From Alistipes sp. CAG:514 (GTDB lineage: Bacteria; Bacteroidota; Bacteroidia; Bacteroidales; UBA932): a DNA stretch of 34,836 nucleotides. A model generated the notes under the pieces. The model worked only from the letters and a program-made list of their open reading frames with translations, did not search any database and was not told the DNA's origin. The stretch lies in the NCBI GenBank assembly GCA_000431015.1, contig HF986037.1:1-34836 (forward strand). The letters are read 5' to 3'. Within the stretch, counting starts at the first letter, position 1, and each line of letters starts with the position of its first letter. Position numbers and translations under genes: made by a program. Positions 23,664-32,341 of this stretch are shown here, one piece after another.

Positions 23664-24262
23664 ATTCCTTCTTCCTCTTTCTTGCGAAGCTCGTCGATCA
23701 TCTGCTTCGAACGGCGGATGCGCGTCTTGACTGTGTTGAGCTCCATCCCCAGCGCCTCGGCTATCTCGTTGTACTTCAGGCCGTCGATCAGCCTCTTGCG
23801 GGCGACCTCGCGATAAAGGTCCGGGAGACGGTCGATGTACTTGGCGCGCTCCTCCTCGTTCTCGATCTTGATGAGGGAGTTGAGCGCGTCTTCCGCCTGG
23901 TCCGGGATGACCTCGACGCCGGAAGGCTTGTTCTCGTCGTCAAGGTAGACGATCTGATTCTTCGGATGCACCCTCTGCTCTTGCTCAATGGTGTCCAGCG
24001 CCGTGTTCTTCGCGATCGTGCAGAGCCAGGTCAGAAACCTGCTCTTGTACTGGTCGTAGTGTTGGATCTGTCTGAAGGCCTTCTCGAAACTGCGGCTGCA
24101 TATGTCGTCGGCCACATAGTCATCGATGTTCTTGAAGCGAGCTTTAATGTAAGATCTCAGCTGCTCGATGTGACGATCCCAAAGTGCCGTGAAGGCCAAA
24201 CCGTTGCCTCTTTGTGCCAAGATGATCAATTCATCAGTGGGCTTCAAGCCAATTCTTCCCAT
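23660..24262 (-). CDS. Sigma-70 family RNA polymerase sigma factor (ECF-like)
   Basis: This 200-residue alternative sigma factor has region 2 at about residues 20-95 (FTALWDRHIEQLRSYIK through FLTWLCTIAKNTALD) and a C-terminal region 4 helix-turn-helix at about 145-190 (LPDLYREVARKRLI, then YNEIAEALGMELNTVKTRIR). A linker of about 40 residues rich in acidic residues separates them. The first ATG, 24262, lies 29 bases inside the end of polA; a TTG at 24274 is less likely. No anti-sigma factor is encoded next to it. Its position between polA and rsmG, not beside a transporter, argues against the FecI-type surface-signalling role common in Bacteroidota. Confidence 0.85.
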   Translation of the reverse strand: MGRIGLKPTDELIILAQRGNGLAFTALWDRHIEQLRSYIKARFKNIDDYVADDICSRSFEKAFRQIQHYDQYKSRFLTWLCTIAKNTALDTIEQEQRVHPKNQIVYLDDENKPSGVEVIPDQAEDALNSLIKIENEEERAKYIDRLPDLYREVARKRLIDGLKYNEIAEALGMELNTVKTRIRRSKQMIDELRKKEEEGI

Positions 24263-26885
24263 AATTACATTCAACTGTTATTGGAACTGATAGTTTAACG
24301 ACATTTTCCATTTTGTCAATGACGATTCCTCTGAGCTCGTCGATCTCCTCACCGACGGCGTCGAACACAAGCTCGTCATGGATCTGCAGAACCATCCGGC
24401 TCTTCAACCCGGCCTGCGTCATTGACTTGTCAACCTCAATCATGGCCATCTTGATGATGTCCGCCGAGGTACCCTGTATGGGTGCGTTCACGGCGTTCCT
24501 TTCGGCAAGCGCCCTCAAGGTGCCGTTCTTGGAGTTTATGTCCGGAATATACCTCCTCCTTCCGAAAAGCGTCTCCACATAGCCTGTCTCTCTGGCCGAC
24601 GCTTTCGTGTCCTCTATGAAGGACCGTATGGATGGGAATCCGGCGAAGTAGTCATCGATGATTTTCTGCGCCTCCTTCCGGCTGATTCTCAACCTTTGGG
24701 CAAGCCCGAACGCCGAGATGCCGTACATGATACCGAAGTTGGCGGTCTTCGCGATGCGTCTCTGCTCCGGAGTGACCTGATCGTGAGGGACACCGAAAAT
24801 CTTCGCCGCGGTCGCCGCATGCACGTCGATTCCCTGCTTGAAGGCCCCGATCAGATGCTGGTCGCAGCTCAGGTGCGCCATGATCCTCAGCTCGATCTGT
24901 GAATAGTCCGCCGACATGATCAGCCCGTCAGCAGTGCCTGGCACGAACGCCTTGCGGATTTCCTTGCCGCGCTCGGTGCGGATCGGGATGTTCTGAAGGT
25001 TCGGGTTGGAGGAGCTCAGCCTGCCGGTCGCCGTCAGCGCCTGGTTGAAGGTCGTGTGTATCTTGCCGTCCGACGGCTCGATGTAGCCGGGGAACGGCTC
25101 GATGTAGGTGGAGAGCAGTTTCCTTACGGAGCGATATTCAAGAATCTCGTCGATTATCGGATGCTTGTCGGCCAGGTCCAGAAGCGTGGACTCATCTGTG
25201 GAGTAGGTTCCGTTGTTGTTCTTCTTCGGCTTTTCGGCAAGGTGGAGCTTCTCGAAAAGGAGTTCTCCGATCTGCTTTGGAGAAGAGACGTTGAGGTCAG
25301 GCTCCCCGGCCATCTCGCGGATCCTCGCCTCCCTTGTGGTGACATCCTCCCGAAGGTGGGCGGTGAAATCCTTCAGCGAACCCAGATCCACCTTCACGCC
25401 GTTCCTCTCCATCTTCGACAGCACCTTCAGAAGCGGCTCCTCCATCTTGTCGTAGAGGTCGGTGACGGAAGCCTCGGCCATCCGTCCGCGGAGCTTTTCC
25501 TGGAGGAGGAGAAGAATCATGGCCTCCCTGTCCCTGTCCTCGCTGGACTCGTCGGACGGAATGTCGTCGAACAGGGAGCCGGTAGAAGGGACAGGCCTCT
25601 CCCCGGTACTCTCCAATGACACACCGATGACGCTCTGCGACAGCACGTCAAGCTTGTGGCTCTTTTCCGGATCCAGAAGGTAGTGCATGAGCGCGATGTC
25701 GTCAAGACGGCCTTGCAGCGCCACCCCTCCCGCGGCGAGAATGTTCATCTGCCTCTTGAGGTCGTCGCCGCATTTCGCCACACCGGCGTTCTCCAGCAGA
25801 GCCTTGAAGTCGTTCAGTCCGCCGTAGGCTACCAGAATCCCCTCATCCGAGCAGGCTCCGACTGTGATCCTGACGGTTTTTGTGAATATGCTTCCGTCCG
25901 CTCCCTCCGTGATCAGCGAGCATAGTCCGGCCTTTGAGGCGGCCTTGGCGACCTCGGCTGGACGCGCCTTTGTGACCTTGGGCAGTACGGTCTCCGTCCC
26001 GGCCTTGGTGTCGGCCACGTGGCCGATGTACTTGCTCAGGGAGTTGAACTCGTACTTCTCGAAGAGGTCGGCCAACTCCGGTCCGTAGGACTGGTTGACC
26101 TTCATCTCCTCGGTCGGGACATCGACATTGATGTCGGTCTTTATCGTGACAAGCTCCTGGCTCAGCCCGATGTGGTCCCTGGCCTCTTCGAACTGGGCTT
26201 TCTGCCTTGGCGTCAGCTCGTCCAGATGCTCGTAGATCCCTTTGACGGAACCGTATCTGGCCACCAGCTTGCCCGCGCCGACCTCACCGATCCCCTTGAC
26301 ACCAGGCACATTGTCGGCGGTGTCGCCGCAGATCGTAAGCATGTCGATGACCTGGGTAGGGGAGTCTATGCCGTATTTCCGGCAGATCTCCCTCACACCT
26401 ATGATCTCGTTCTCGCTGCCCGACTTGCCTGGTTTGTACTGCCAGATGTGGTCCCCGATGAGCTGCCCGTAGTCCTTGTCCGGGGTAACCATGTAGACAT
26501 CAAGGCCTTCCCCGGCACAACGCTTCGCCATCGAACCGATCACGTCATCGGCCTCGAAGCCCTTTATCATGAGTGTAGGGATGTTCAGCGCCCCGCACAG
26601 CTCGACCAGCGGGTCAAGGGCGTCGATCACCAGCTGCGGGGTCTCCTTCCTGTTCGCCTTGTACTCAGGGAACATCTCGTTCCTGAAAGTCCCTCCCGGT
26701 GGATCGAAAGCCACCGCAAGGTAGTCCGGACCCTCGCGCCGGAGGATTTCAAGAATATACTTGGTGAAGCCATAGAGAATGGACATGTCCGCCCCTTTGG
26801 AGTTTATCATCGGCCTCCTGAGGAACGCGTAATACATCTTGAAAATCAATGCATGTCCGTCTATGAAGAAAATCTTTTGCGGCAT
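24234..26885 (-). CDS. polA: DNA polymerase I
   Basis: This 883-residue enzyme removes Okazaki primers and fills repair gaps. The 5'-nuclease domain is complete (FFIDGHALIFKMYYAF, FRNEMFPEYKANR, GFEADDVIGSM, TPDKDYGQLI, TICGDTADNVPG). The polymerase motifs are intact: A (SADYSQIELRIMAH), B (RRIAKTANFGIMYGIS) and C (LQIHDELVFD). The middle 3'-5' exonuclease domain looks degenerate. Where motif I should read DTET the sequence reads SLITEGADG, and the motif II Asp is replaced (GDDLKRQMNIL). Proofreading is therefore probably absent. I start at ATG 26885 because the frame's earlier start is only a TTG. It is the first gene of a polA - sigma - rsmG operon. Confidence 0.95.
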   Translation of the reverse strand: MPQKIFFIDGHALIFKMYYAFLRRPMINSKGADMSILYGFTKYILEILRREGPDYLAVAFDPPGGTFRNEMFPEYKANRKETPQLVIDALDPLVELCGALNIPTLMIKGFEADDVIGSMAKRCAGEGLDVYMVTPDKDYGQLIGDHIWQYKPGKSGSENEIIGVREICRKYGIDSPTQVIDMLTICGDTADNVPGVKGIGEVGAGKLVARYGSVKGIYEHLDELTPRQKAQFEEARDHIGLSQELVTIKTDINVDVPTEEMKVNQSYGPELADLFEKYEFNSLSKYIGHVADTKAGTETVLPKVTKARPAEVAKAASKAGLCSLITEGADGSIFTKTVRITVGACSDEGILVAYGGLNDFKALLENAGVAKCGDDLKRQMNILAAGGVALQGRLDDIALMHYLLDPEKSHKLDVLSQSVIGVSLESTGERPVPSTGSLFDDIPSDESSEDRDREAMILLLLQEKLRGRMAEASVTDLYDKMEEPLLKVLSKMERNGVKVDLGSLKDFTAHLREDVTTREARIREMAGEPDLNVSSPKQIGELLFEKLHLAEKPKKNNNGTYSTDESTLLDLADKHPIIDEILEYRSVRKLLSTYIEPFPGYIEPSDGKIHTTFNQALTATGRLSSSNPNLQNIPIRTERGKEIRKAFVPGTADGLIMSADYSQIELRIMAHLSCDQHLIGAFKQGIDVHAATAAKIFGVPHDQVTPEQRRIAKTANFGIMYGISAFGLAQRLRISRKEAQKIIDDYFAGFPSIRSFIEDTKASARETGYVETLFGRRRYIPDINSKNGTLRALAERNAVNAPIQGTSADIIKMAMIEVDKSMTQAGLKSRMVLQIHDELVFDAVGEEIDELRGIVIDKMENVVKLSVPITVECNYGKNWLEAH

Positions 26886-26997
26886 TGTCAATAAGTAATA
26901 CTCATAAATTCTAGCCAGATCCGCGGCTGCTTCATTCCTGCCGCCCGTAAGGCCTTGTCTGTCGCTCCGCCATGTTGTGTCCGGTGTTCTCCGGAGT

Positions 26998-27052
26998 GTG
27001 TCATGACTTTGAATTATGACACAAAGATAAGAAATTGTTTCGTAGTTTCAAA
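26998..27052 (-). promoter_or_regulatory. polA operon promoter with an operator-like palindrome
   Basis: On the minus strand, TTTG (27052-27049) and TATCTTTG (27029-27022) are 19 bases apart, a full Bacteroidota promoter. Transcription would start near 27015, giving a leader of about 130 bases before polA. The inverted repeat GTGTCAT (26998-27004) and ATGACAC (27016-27022) with an 11-base spacer abuts the -7 box and covers the predicted start. It could be a repressor site or a hairpin at the 5' end of the transcript. Confidence 0.65.
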
Positions 27053-27067
27053 GCTTCCTCGAAACAT

Positions 27068-27697
27068 TTACTTAATCGATTGACTTTCGCACGAGGAAAG
27101 CTGTAGGGTGGCGTCCGAGAACCTTGCCCCGTCGTAGATGTCGTGTGTCGAGAAGATGATCGTGGAGCCGGTGCCGTGGGCAAGCTCCTGAAGTGTGCGC
27201 AGGACCATAATCCTGTTCTCCACGTCCAGGAAGGCCGTGGGCTCGTCCAGAAGTATCACGTTGGCCTTTCTTGTCAAGGCTGTCGCGATGCAGGCTTTCT
27301 GGAATTCTCCATCGGAGATCAGGCTGATGTCTTTGTCCGCAAGCGGTTCCAGCCCGAGTGTCCGTATGGCATCCTCCAACGAGGATTCCGCCTGGGAACT
27401 TAGCTTTCTGAATGATCCTGATGCGGTGTACAGGCTTGTCCGGATGAATTCCCGGACAGTGAATCCCTTGGCTTTCGGGATGTGTGTGGGAACCATCACG
27501 ACCTCTCCTCCGGCCATGAAATCCCCTTGGACTGGCTCGGTCAGTCCTGCCAGTGTCCTCATCAGCGTGCTTTTTCCGGATCCGTTGGAGCCGCAGAGCA
27601 TCACGGACTGTCCGTCCGGGAAGTCAAAGGACAGCGGGCCGGCCACCTCGTGGCCTTTGTAACCAATGATCAGATTGTTGGCTTTCAGCATATTCAT
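27068..27697 (-). CDS. ABC transporter ATP-binding protein (FecE/BtuD type)
   Basis: This 209-residue cytoplasmic ATPase powers a metal-chelate or vitamin importer. Walker A is GSNGSGKST, the signature is LISDGEFQKACIATAL (a variant of LSGGQ, similar to other Bacteroidota members), Walker B is VILLDEPTAFLD and the H-loop is FSTHD. It is shorter than the usual about 250 residues and stops soon after the H-loop, so it lacks the C-terminal extension. The start at 27697 overlaps the permease stop by 4 bases; upstream in-frame sequence belongs to the permease region. No binding protein or TonB receptor is adjacent, so the substrate is unknown. Confidence 0.88.
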   Translation of the reverse strand: MNMLKANNLIIGYKGHEVAGPLSFDFPDGQSVMLCGSNGSGKSTLMRTLAGLTEPVQGDFMAGGEVVMVPTHIPKAKGFTVREFIRTSLYTASGSFRKLSSQAESSLEDAIRTLGLEPLADKDISLISDGEFQKACIATALTRKANVILLDEPTAFLDVENRIMVLRTLQELAHGTGSTIIFSTHDIYDGARFSDATLQLSSCESQSIK

Positions 27698-28638
27698 TGC
27701 TTTTTGAAAAGAATGGCCATGATGATCGGTATCCCTATGACCGCCATTGTGCTGCCGACAGGCAGGGGAGCGGGACTGATCTGGGAAAGAAAGTCCGCGG
27801 TCAGCGACAGGGAGGCTCCGCAGAGCATCGTCGCCGGAATCACCTTCGAGTGCACCGAGGAGCCGGTGATCCACCTTGACAGATGTGGGGCGACGATTCC
27901 GACAAAGCCCAGCGGACCGCAGAATGCCGTTACCGCTCCGGTCATCAGGCAGCTGCTGATCAGCGCCATATTCCTGACACTCTTGATGTTGATCCCCGTG
28001 AGGACGGCATATTCATCGCCGAAAAGAGCGATGTCCAGACCCTTGTTGTTGAGAAGTGTCATCGCCGCTCCGACGAGCAGTGTCGCCGCCATGAGGGACA
28101 CTTCCATCGGACGGCATCCGGAAAAGCTGCCCGCGGACCAGCTGTAGAAGACTTTCAGGCTCTCGGCGGAGGCGGAATATTCAATGATGGAAGTGATGGC
28201 GCTGAAGATGAATCCGAGCATCACTCCGAAGATCAGCAGCGTGGTGGCGTTCCTGAGATTCCGCGCCACAGTGGCGACCAGGATCGAGGTGAGCAGCGAA
28301 CCGGCGAAAGCCGCCGCCGCGACGGTGAGCCCTGACAGCGCGGCGGGAAGCGAGGCTCCGATCAGAAGGGTCGCCGCCGCCGCGCCGGTTCCCGCTCCGG
28401 CGCTGACCCCCATGATGTGCGGATCGGCCAGAGGGTTCCTGAAAACACTCTGCATCTGAAGTCCTGCCAGCGAGAGGCATGCCCCGGAAAGGAGGGCGGT
28501 GAGCATCCTTGGCAGCCTGAGTTTCAGGAATATGCCAGCGTCCATCCCGCTTAGGCCCACCCCTCCTGTGAGGAGGTCGATCCCGCAGAGGCACAGCGTG
28601 ACAGCGATCAGAATGAATGTTCTCTGGCTTGATTTCAT
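27694..28638 (-). CDS. FecCD-family ABC transporter permease
   Basis: This 314-residue inner-membrane permease belongs to the iron-siderophore/heme/cobalamin family. It contains about nine or ten hydrophobic segments. Typical motifs are the N-terminal RLPRMLTALLSGACLSLAG, then MQSVFRNPLADPHIMGVSAG, GVMLGFIFSAITSIIEY, and near the end FCGPLGFVGIVAPHLSRW, the loop that contacts the ATPase. It starts at ATG 28638 and overlaps the ATPase gene by 4 bases. The periplasmic binding protein is missing from this two-gene unit and may be encoded elsewhere. Confidence 0.93.
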   Translation of the reverse strand: MKSSQRTFILIAVTLCLCGIDLLTGGVGLSGMDAGIFLKLRLPRMLTALLSGACLSLAGLQMQSVFRNPLADPHIMGVSAGAGTGAAAATLLIGASLPAALSGLTVAAAAFAGSLLTSILVATVARNLRNATTLLIFGVMLGFIFSAITSIIEYSASAESLKVFYSWSAGSFSGCRPMEVSLMAATLLVGAAMTLLNNKGLDIALFGDEYAVLTGINIKSVRNMALISSCLMTGAVTAFCGPLGFVGIVAPHLSRWITGSSVHSKVIPATMLCGASLSLTADFLSQISPAPLPVGSTMAVIGIPIIMAILFKKQ

Positions 28639-28729
28639 TGTCAAAATGTCTTTCCGGATGCAAATTACTTACAATTCTTCGGCTTTCCAGAAAAATTTCG
28701 TTAAATTTACCAGAAATCTTTGAATATTT

Positions 28730-30124
28730 ATGAAGAAGAAGACACTAATCATCGCCGCCGTCCTTCTGGCTCTCACAGGAGTCACCGCGCCGGCTCAGAA
28801 ACAGAATCCGAAGGGAGGCATCTCCGCCGAGATGCTCGCCGAGATCCGTAAAGGCTACGAAGGCACCGCTTCCGACAAGGCGATCCGCAACGCTCTGAAC
28901 GGGGCGGCCATCAATGTCCTGGCCGCGAACGCCGAGAACATCGCCATGATTGACACCCACTTCTCCGACGAGGTGAAGACCAAGGGACGCACCAATCAGA
29001 AGTCTTCCGGCCGCTGCTGGCTGTTCTCCGGACTTAATGTCCTGAGGGCTAGGATGATCGAGAAGTATGACCTTGGAGCCTTCACCTTCTCGCAGAACTA
29101 CGTGTTCTTCTACGACCAGCTTGAGAAGGCCAATCTTTTCCTCCAGGGAGTCATCGACACCAAGGATCTGAGCTTTGACGAGCGTCAGGTTGACTGGCTG
29201 TTCCGCAATCCTATCGCGGACGGAGGACAGTTCACAGGGGTCTCCAATCTTATCATGAAGTACGGTGTCGTTCCGTCCGACGTGATGCCGGAGACGTACT
29301 GCTCCAACAACACCTCCCAGATGCGTACCCAGATCGCCACCAAACTGCGTGAGGACGGCCTGAAGCTTCGCGACGCGTCCGCCAAGGACTGCCCTGCCAT
29401 GAAGACCGAGATGCTGAAGGAAATCTACAGGATGTTGGTTCTCTGCCTTGGCGAGCCTCCGGTGGAGTTTGAGTGGACGCGCTACGACTCCAAGGGCAAT
29501 TTCGTCAGCACTAAGACCTACACCCCGAAATCCTTCTATAATGAATATGTCGGAGCCGACCTGGAGAACAACTACGTGATGGTGATGAACGACCCTTCAC
29601 GCGAGTTTAACAAGGTCTACGAGATCGCTTACGACCGTCACGTCTACGACGGGCAGAACTGGCTTTACATCAATCTCCCTATCGAGAGGATCAAGGAGAT
29701 GGCCATCGCCTCCATCAAGGACAACACCGCAATGTACTTCTCCTGCGACGTGGGCAAGTTCTCCGACCGCCAGAAAGGCACCTTGGATCTGGACAACTTC
29801 GACTATGGCTCGCTTTTCGGAACGACCTTCCCTATGGACAAGCGCCAGAGGGTGCTGACCCATGCGAGCGGCTCGTCCCATGCCATGACGCTCATCGCCG
29901 TTGACATCAAGGACGGCAAGACCGTGAAGTGGATGGTGGAGAACAGCTGGGGCGCTGATTCCGGCTACAAGGGCAACCTCATCATGACCGACGAGTGGTT
30001 CGACAACTACATGTTCCGTCTTGTCGTGGAGAAGAAGTACGTCCCTGCCGACATCCTCAGGATGCTTGACCAGAAGCCGACCCTCCTCCCTGCCTGGGAC
30101 CCGATGTTCCTCCCGGAAGAGTAA
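28730..30124 (+). CDS. Exported C1-family cysteine peptidase (aminopeptidase C-like)
   Basis: This 464-residue papain-fold peptidase is of the bleomycin hydrolase/PepC type. A signal peptide (residues 1-22, LIIAAVLLALTGVTAPAQ) sets it apart from the cytosolic E. coli and lactococcal relatives. The catalytic residues are Cys96 (GRCWLFS), His384 (SSHAMTL) and Asn405 (VENSWGADSG). It probably trims peptides in the periplasm. A TTTG box at 28719-28722 sits almost on the ATG, so the transcript may have a very short leader. It ends at a terminator shared with the convergent gpsA-like gene. Confidence 0.92.
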   Translation: MKKKTLIIAAVLLALTGVTAPAQKQNPKGGISAEMLAEIRKGYEGTASDKAIRNALNGAAINVLAANAENIAMIDTHFSDEVKTKGRTNQKSSGRCWLFSGLNVLRARMIEKYDLGAFTFSQNYVFFYDQLEKANLFLQGVIDTKDLSFDERQVDWLFRNPIADGGQFTGVSNLIMKYGVVPSDVMPETYCSNNTSQMRTQIATKLREDGLKLRDASAKDCPAMKTEMLKEIYRMLVLCLGEPPVEFEWTRYDSKGNFVSTKTYTPKSFYNEYVGADLENNYVMVMNDPSREFNKVYEIAYDRHVYDGQNWLYINLPIERIKEMAIASIKDNTAMYFSCDVGKFSDRQKGTLDLDNFDYGSLFGTTFPMDKRQRVLTHASGSSHAMTLIAVDIKDGKTVKWMVENSWGADSGYKGNLIMTDEWFDNYMFRLVVEKKYVPADILRMLDQKPTLLPAWDPMFLPEE

Positions 30125-30140
30125 GTCGGAAATGAATATG

Positions 30141-30178
30141 AAAAATCCGGGGCCTCGGCTGAGGTCCCGGATTATTTT
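30141..30178. terminator. Bidirectional terminator
   Basis: Arms at 30144-30156 and 30161-30173 form a 13-bp GC-rich stem (one G-U) with loop GGCT, flanked by an A-run on the left and ATTTTG on the right. It lies between the convergent peptidase and dehydrogenase genes. Confidence 0.85.
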
Positions 30179-30197
30179 GTCCTATGTCCGCGGGAAT

Positions 30198-31250
30198 CTA
30201 TCTCGTGTTGTCAAACGTGAACGATTCCCAAGGAAGCTCCGCGTCCTTCCCGTGTTCGAGAACATCGTTGACATGTGTCATGAGCGGGAAGTCCGCAAGG
30301 TCAACCATGCCGAGCTCGGCCTTGCGGTAGATGGCCTTGGCCACACGCCTGGCTACAACAAGAGACTCCAGCGTCACGCCCGCGAGGATATTGATGGCCT
30401 CCTCGTAGGTCTTGCCCTCGCCCAGGAGGATGCCGATCTTCCTGGTCCTGCCGCCGTAGACTGTGACGTAAAGGTCGCCTATTCCGAGGACTGCGCTGTC
30501 CTCGTCCGCCCCCTGGATCCTCAGGAGCCTGGTCATCTCCTTTGTGGCCTGGTAGAAGGCTCCAGCCTGGGAGTTGTAGTGGAGCCCGGCCTCGGCTCCG
30601 TGCTGCCTGTTGACGAGTCCGATCGTGAGGGCGATGCCGAGAGCATAGGCGTTCTTAAGGGCCACGGCGCTTTCAAGCCCGATCACGTCGTTTGTCGTGG
30701 AAATGTGGTAGTAGGAAGTCTGCAAGGCCTCCTTCATCATCTTGATGACGGCGGTCTCCCTACCACAGAACGCCACCTCGGTCTGGTCGTGGAACACCAG
30801 CTCGTAGGAGGTGCAAGGCCCGCCGATCGCGTTGACGTTCCTTCGGATGCCCCTCTTGAGAAGATCCCTCTCCCAATAGGCCGGGTAAGAGATCAGGGTG
30901 CCGTCCTCAAGGTTGATGAGTCCCTTGGTTACGGAAAGGACAGGCATGGCCGGGTCAAGATGGGCCAGCACCTCGTTGAGGAACCAGTCCACTCCGAACG
31001 ATGAGACTCCGCCGATGACGAAATCTGCCCCTTCCACGGCCTTCCGCCAGTCTTCAAACTGGAAATATTCAACGCCTTTAGGGAATGGCTTGTCAAACTT
31101 GGGATGCTTGCCGGTGCGCCTGCACTCCTCAATGATCTCCCTGTCGAGCGGTGTGCCGACAAGCCTTACCTCATTGCCGTTTTCAAATGCCGGGAACGCG
31201 AGGGCTGAACCCATCATGCCCGAGCCGATGATTGTGATGGTCTTTTTCAT
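30198..31250 (-). CDS. NAD(P)-dependent glycerol-3-phosphate dehydrogenase-like protein
   Basis: This 350-residue oxidoreductase of the GpsA superfamily has the N-terminal Rossmann motif IIGSGMMGSALAFPA. The middle segment VLSVTKGL is followed by GLESAVALKNAYALG, containing the expected catalytic Lys, and by GIGDLYVTVYGGRTRKIG, which corresponds to the GLGDL-x-NRRFG region of GpsA. The sequence is more divergent than housekeeping GpsA (for example GGPCTSYELVFHD where GpsA has GPSFA) and slightly longer. It may act on another phosphorylated substrate. It is transcribed alone, convergent to the peptidase and divergent from the DUF4886 gene. Confidence 0.78.
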   Translation of the reverse strand: MKKTITIIGSGMMGSALAFPAFENGNEVRLVGTPLDREIIEECRRTGKHPKFDKPFPKGVEYFQFEDWRKAVEGADFVIGGVSSFGVDWFLNEVLAHLDPAMPVLSVTKGLINLEDGTLISYPAYWERDLLKRGIRRNVNAIGGPCTSYELVFHDQTEVAFCGRETAVIKMMKEALQTSYYHISTTNDVIGLESAVALKNAYALGIALTIGLVNRQHGAEAGLHYNSQAGAFYQATKEMTRLLRIQGADEDSAVLGIGDLYVTVYGGRTRKIGILLGEGKTYEEAINILAGVTLESLVVARRVAKAIYRKAELGMVDLADFPLMTHVNDVLEHGKDAELPWESFTFDNTR

Positions 31251-31321
31251 TGCCAGAAACCTTTAGTAATCCTTGAAAAATACTGCCAAATCTTTATCAA
31301 CTTATTTTTTAACGCTTACTT

Positions 31322-31395
31322 AGTAACCATGTTACTTAACGTTTGCTTATGTGGAAGACAAAAATAGCATATTCTTTAGGAATGTCGTAAATTTG
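31322..31395 (+). promoter_or_regulatory. Intergenic control region upstream of the DUF4886 gene
   Basis: TAAATTTG at 31388-31395 is a good -7 box, 19 bases before the ATG at 31415, but no -33 TTTG is present at the right distance. Upstream, AGTAAC (31322-31327) and GTTACT (31331-31336) form a small inverted repeat, flanked by the related sequences AACGCTTACTTA (31311-31322) and AACGTTTGCTTA. These could be an operator between the divergent genes. Confidence 0.4.
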
Positions 31396-31414
31396 TGACC
31401 AAATAATACTTCTG

Positions 31415-32320
31415 ATGAGACGATTATTATACTTTTTGCTGATGTTCGCCTCCCTGACGGCGCTGAACGCCCAGGGCAGACAAGAGAATTTCCCGCTTCC
31501 GTCCAATCCCGACACCCTCAGGATCCTGGCTGTCGGCAACAGTTTCTCTGATGACGGCACGGAGTACCTCCCAGGACTTCTGGAAGCCGCCGGCATCCAC
31601 AACGTCATCGTGGCGCGCCTGTACATTGGCGGCTGCTCTCTGGAAAGACATTGTGAGGAATATTCTAAAGGACTTCACAACTACATCTATTTCAAGTCAA
31701 CCAAGAACAAGTGGGAGACGGTCAGCAAGAGCGCCTCTCTTCTGGACGGCCTCAAGGATGAACCTTGGGACATCATCACCATGCAGGAAACATCAGGGCG
31801 CTCAGGACTTTACGAGACCTATCATGAGTGGATTCCTCGTCTTGTCAGCATCATCCGGTCCGAGACTTTGAACCCTCGCGCATCGATCGTCTGGCATGAG
31901 ACCTGGGCCTACGCCTCGAATTCCACCCACTCGATGTTCGGCATGTACGACAGAAATCAGGATAAGATGTATGCCGGGATTGTGGATTGTGTGAGCCGCG
32001 CCTCAAAGGAGTTTGACATCCCGGTTGTGATACCGAGCGGCGACGCTGTGCAGATCGCGCGCGGCACCCGCCTGAACAATCAGGATGAGGTTCCCGCGAC
32101 CAGCAAGGTCTACCAGCTCACCCGTGACGGCTTCCATCTGAGCCGCCAGTTCGGGCGTTACATCGCCGCCTGCGCCTGGTTCGAGACCCTGATCAGACCA
32201 ACGCTCGGCAAATCGGTCAAAGGCAACGGCTACTTGCTCCGCGACACCGAGTACAGCATCACCAGGAAGGATGCCCGCCTGTGTCAGAAATGTGCCATCA
32301 AGGCGGTGAAGTCCAGGTAA
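31415..32320 (+). CDS. Exported DUF4886 protein (SGNH-hydrolase-like)
   Basis: This 301-residue protein has a signal peptide (residues 1-19, LLYFLLMFASLTALNAQ). The first block, ILAVGNSFSDDGTEYL, matches the GDS-type nucleophile motif with Ser in GNSFS. Next comes the QETSGRSG block, and the closing TRDGFHLSRQFGRYIAA supplies an Asp-x-x-His pair. Together these suggest an SGNH esterase or deacetylase fold. DUF4886 proteins are common in gut Bacteroidota, often near glycan genes, but their substrate is unknown. It is followed after 21 bases by sdaA in the same direction; a functional link is not obvious. Confidence 0.85.
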   Translation: MRRLLYFLLMFASLTALNAQGRQENFPLPSNPDTLRILAVGNSFSDDGTEYLPGLLEAAGIHNVIVARLYIGGCSLERHCEEYSKGLHNYIYFKSTKNKWETVSKSASLLDGLKDEPWDIITMQETSGRSGLYETYHEWIPRLVSIIRSETLNPRASIVWHETWAYASNSTHSMFGMYDRNQDKMYAGIVDCVSRASKEFDIPVVIPSGDAVQIARGTRLNNQDEVPATSKVYQLTRDGFHLSRQFGRYIAACAWFETLIRPTLGKSVKGNGYLLRDTEYSITRKDARLCQKCAIKAVKSR

Positions 32321-32341
32321 TCAATCGTTAATACTAAGATC

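Noticed and set aside
31251..31414. Riboswitch upstream of the GpsA-like or DUF4886 gene
   Set aside because: The only structure is a 6-bp inverted repeat; no conserved riboswitch core is visible.
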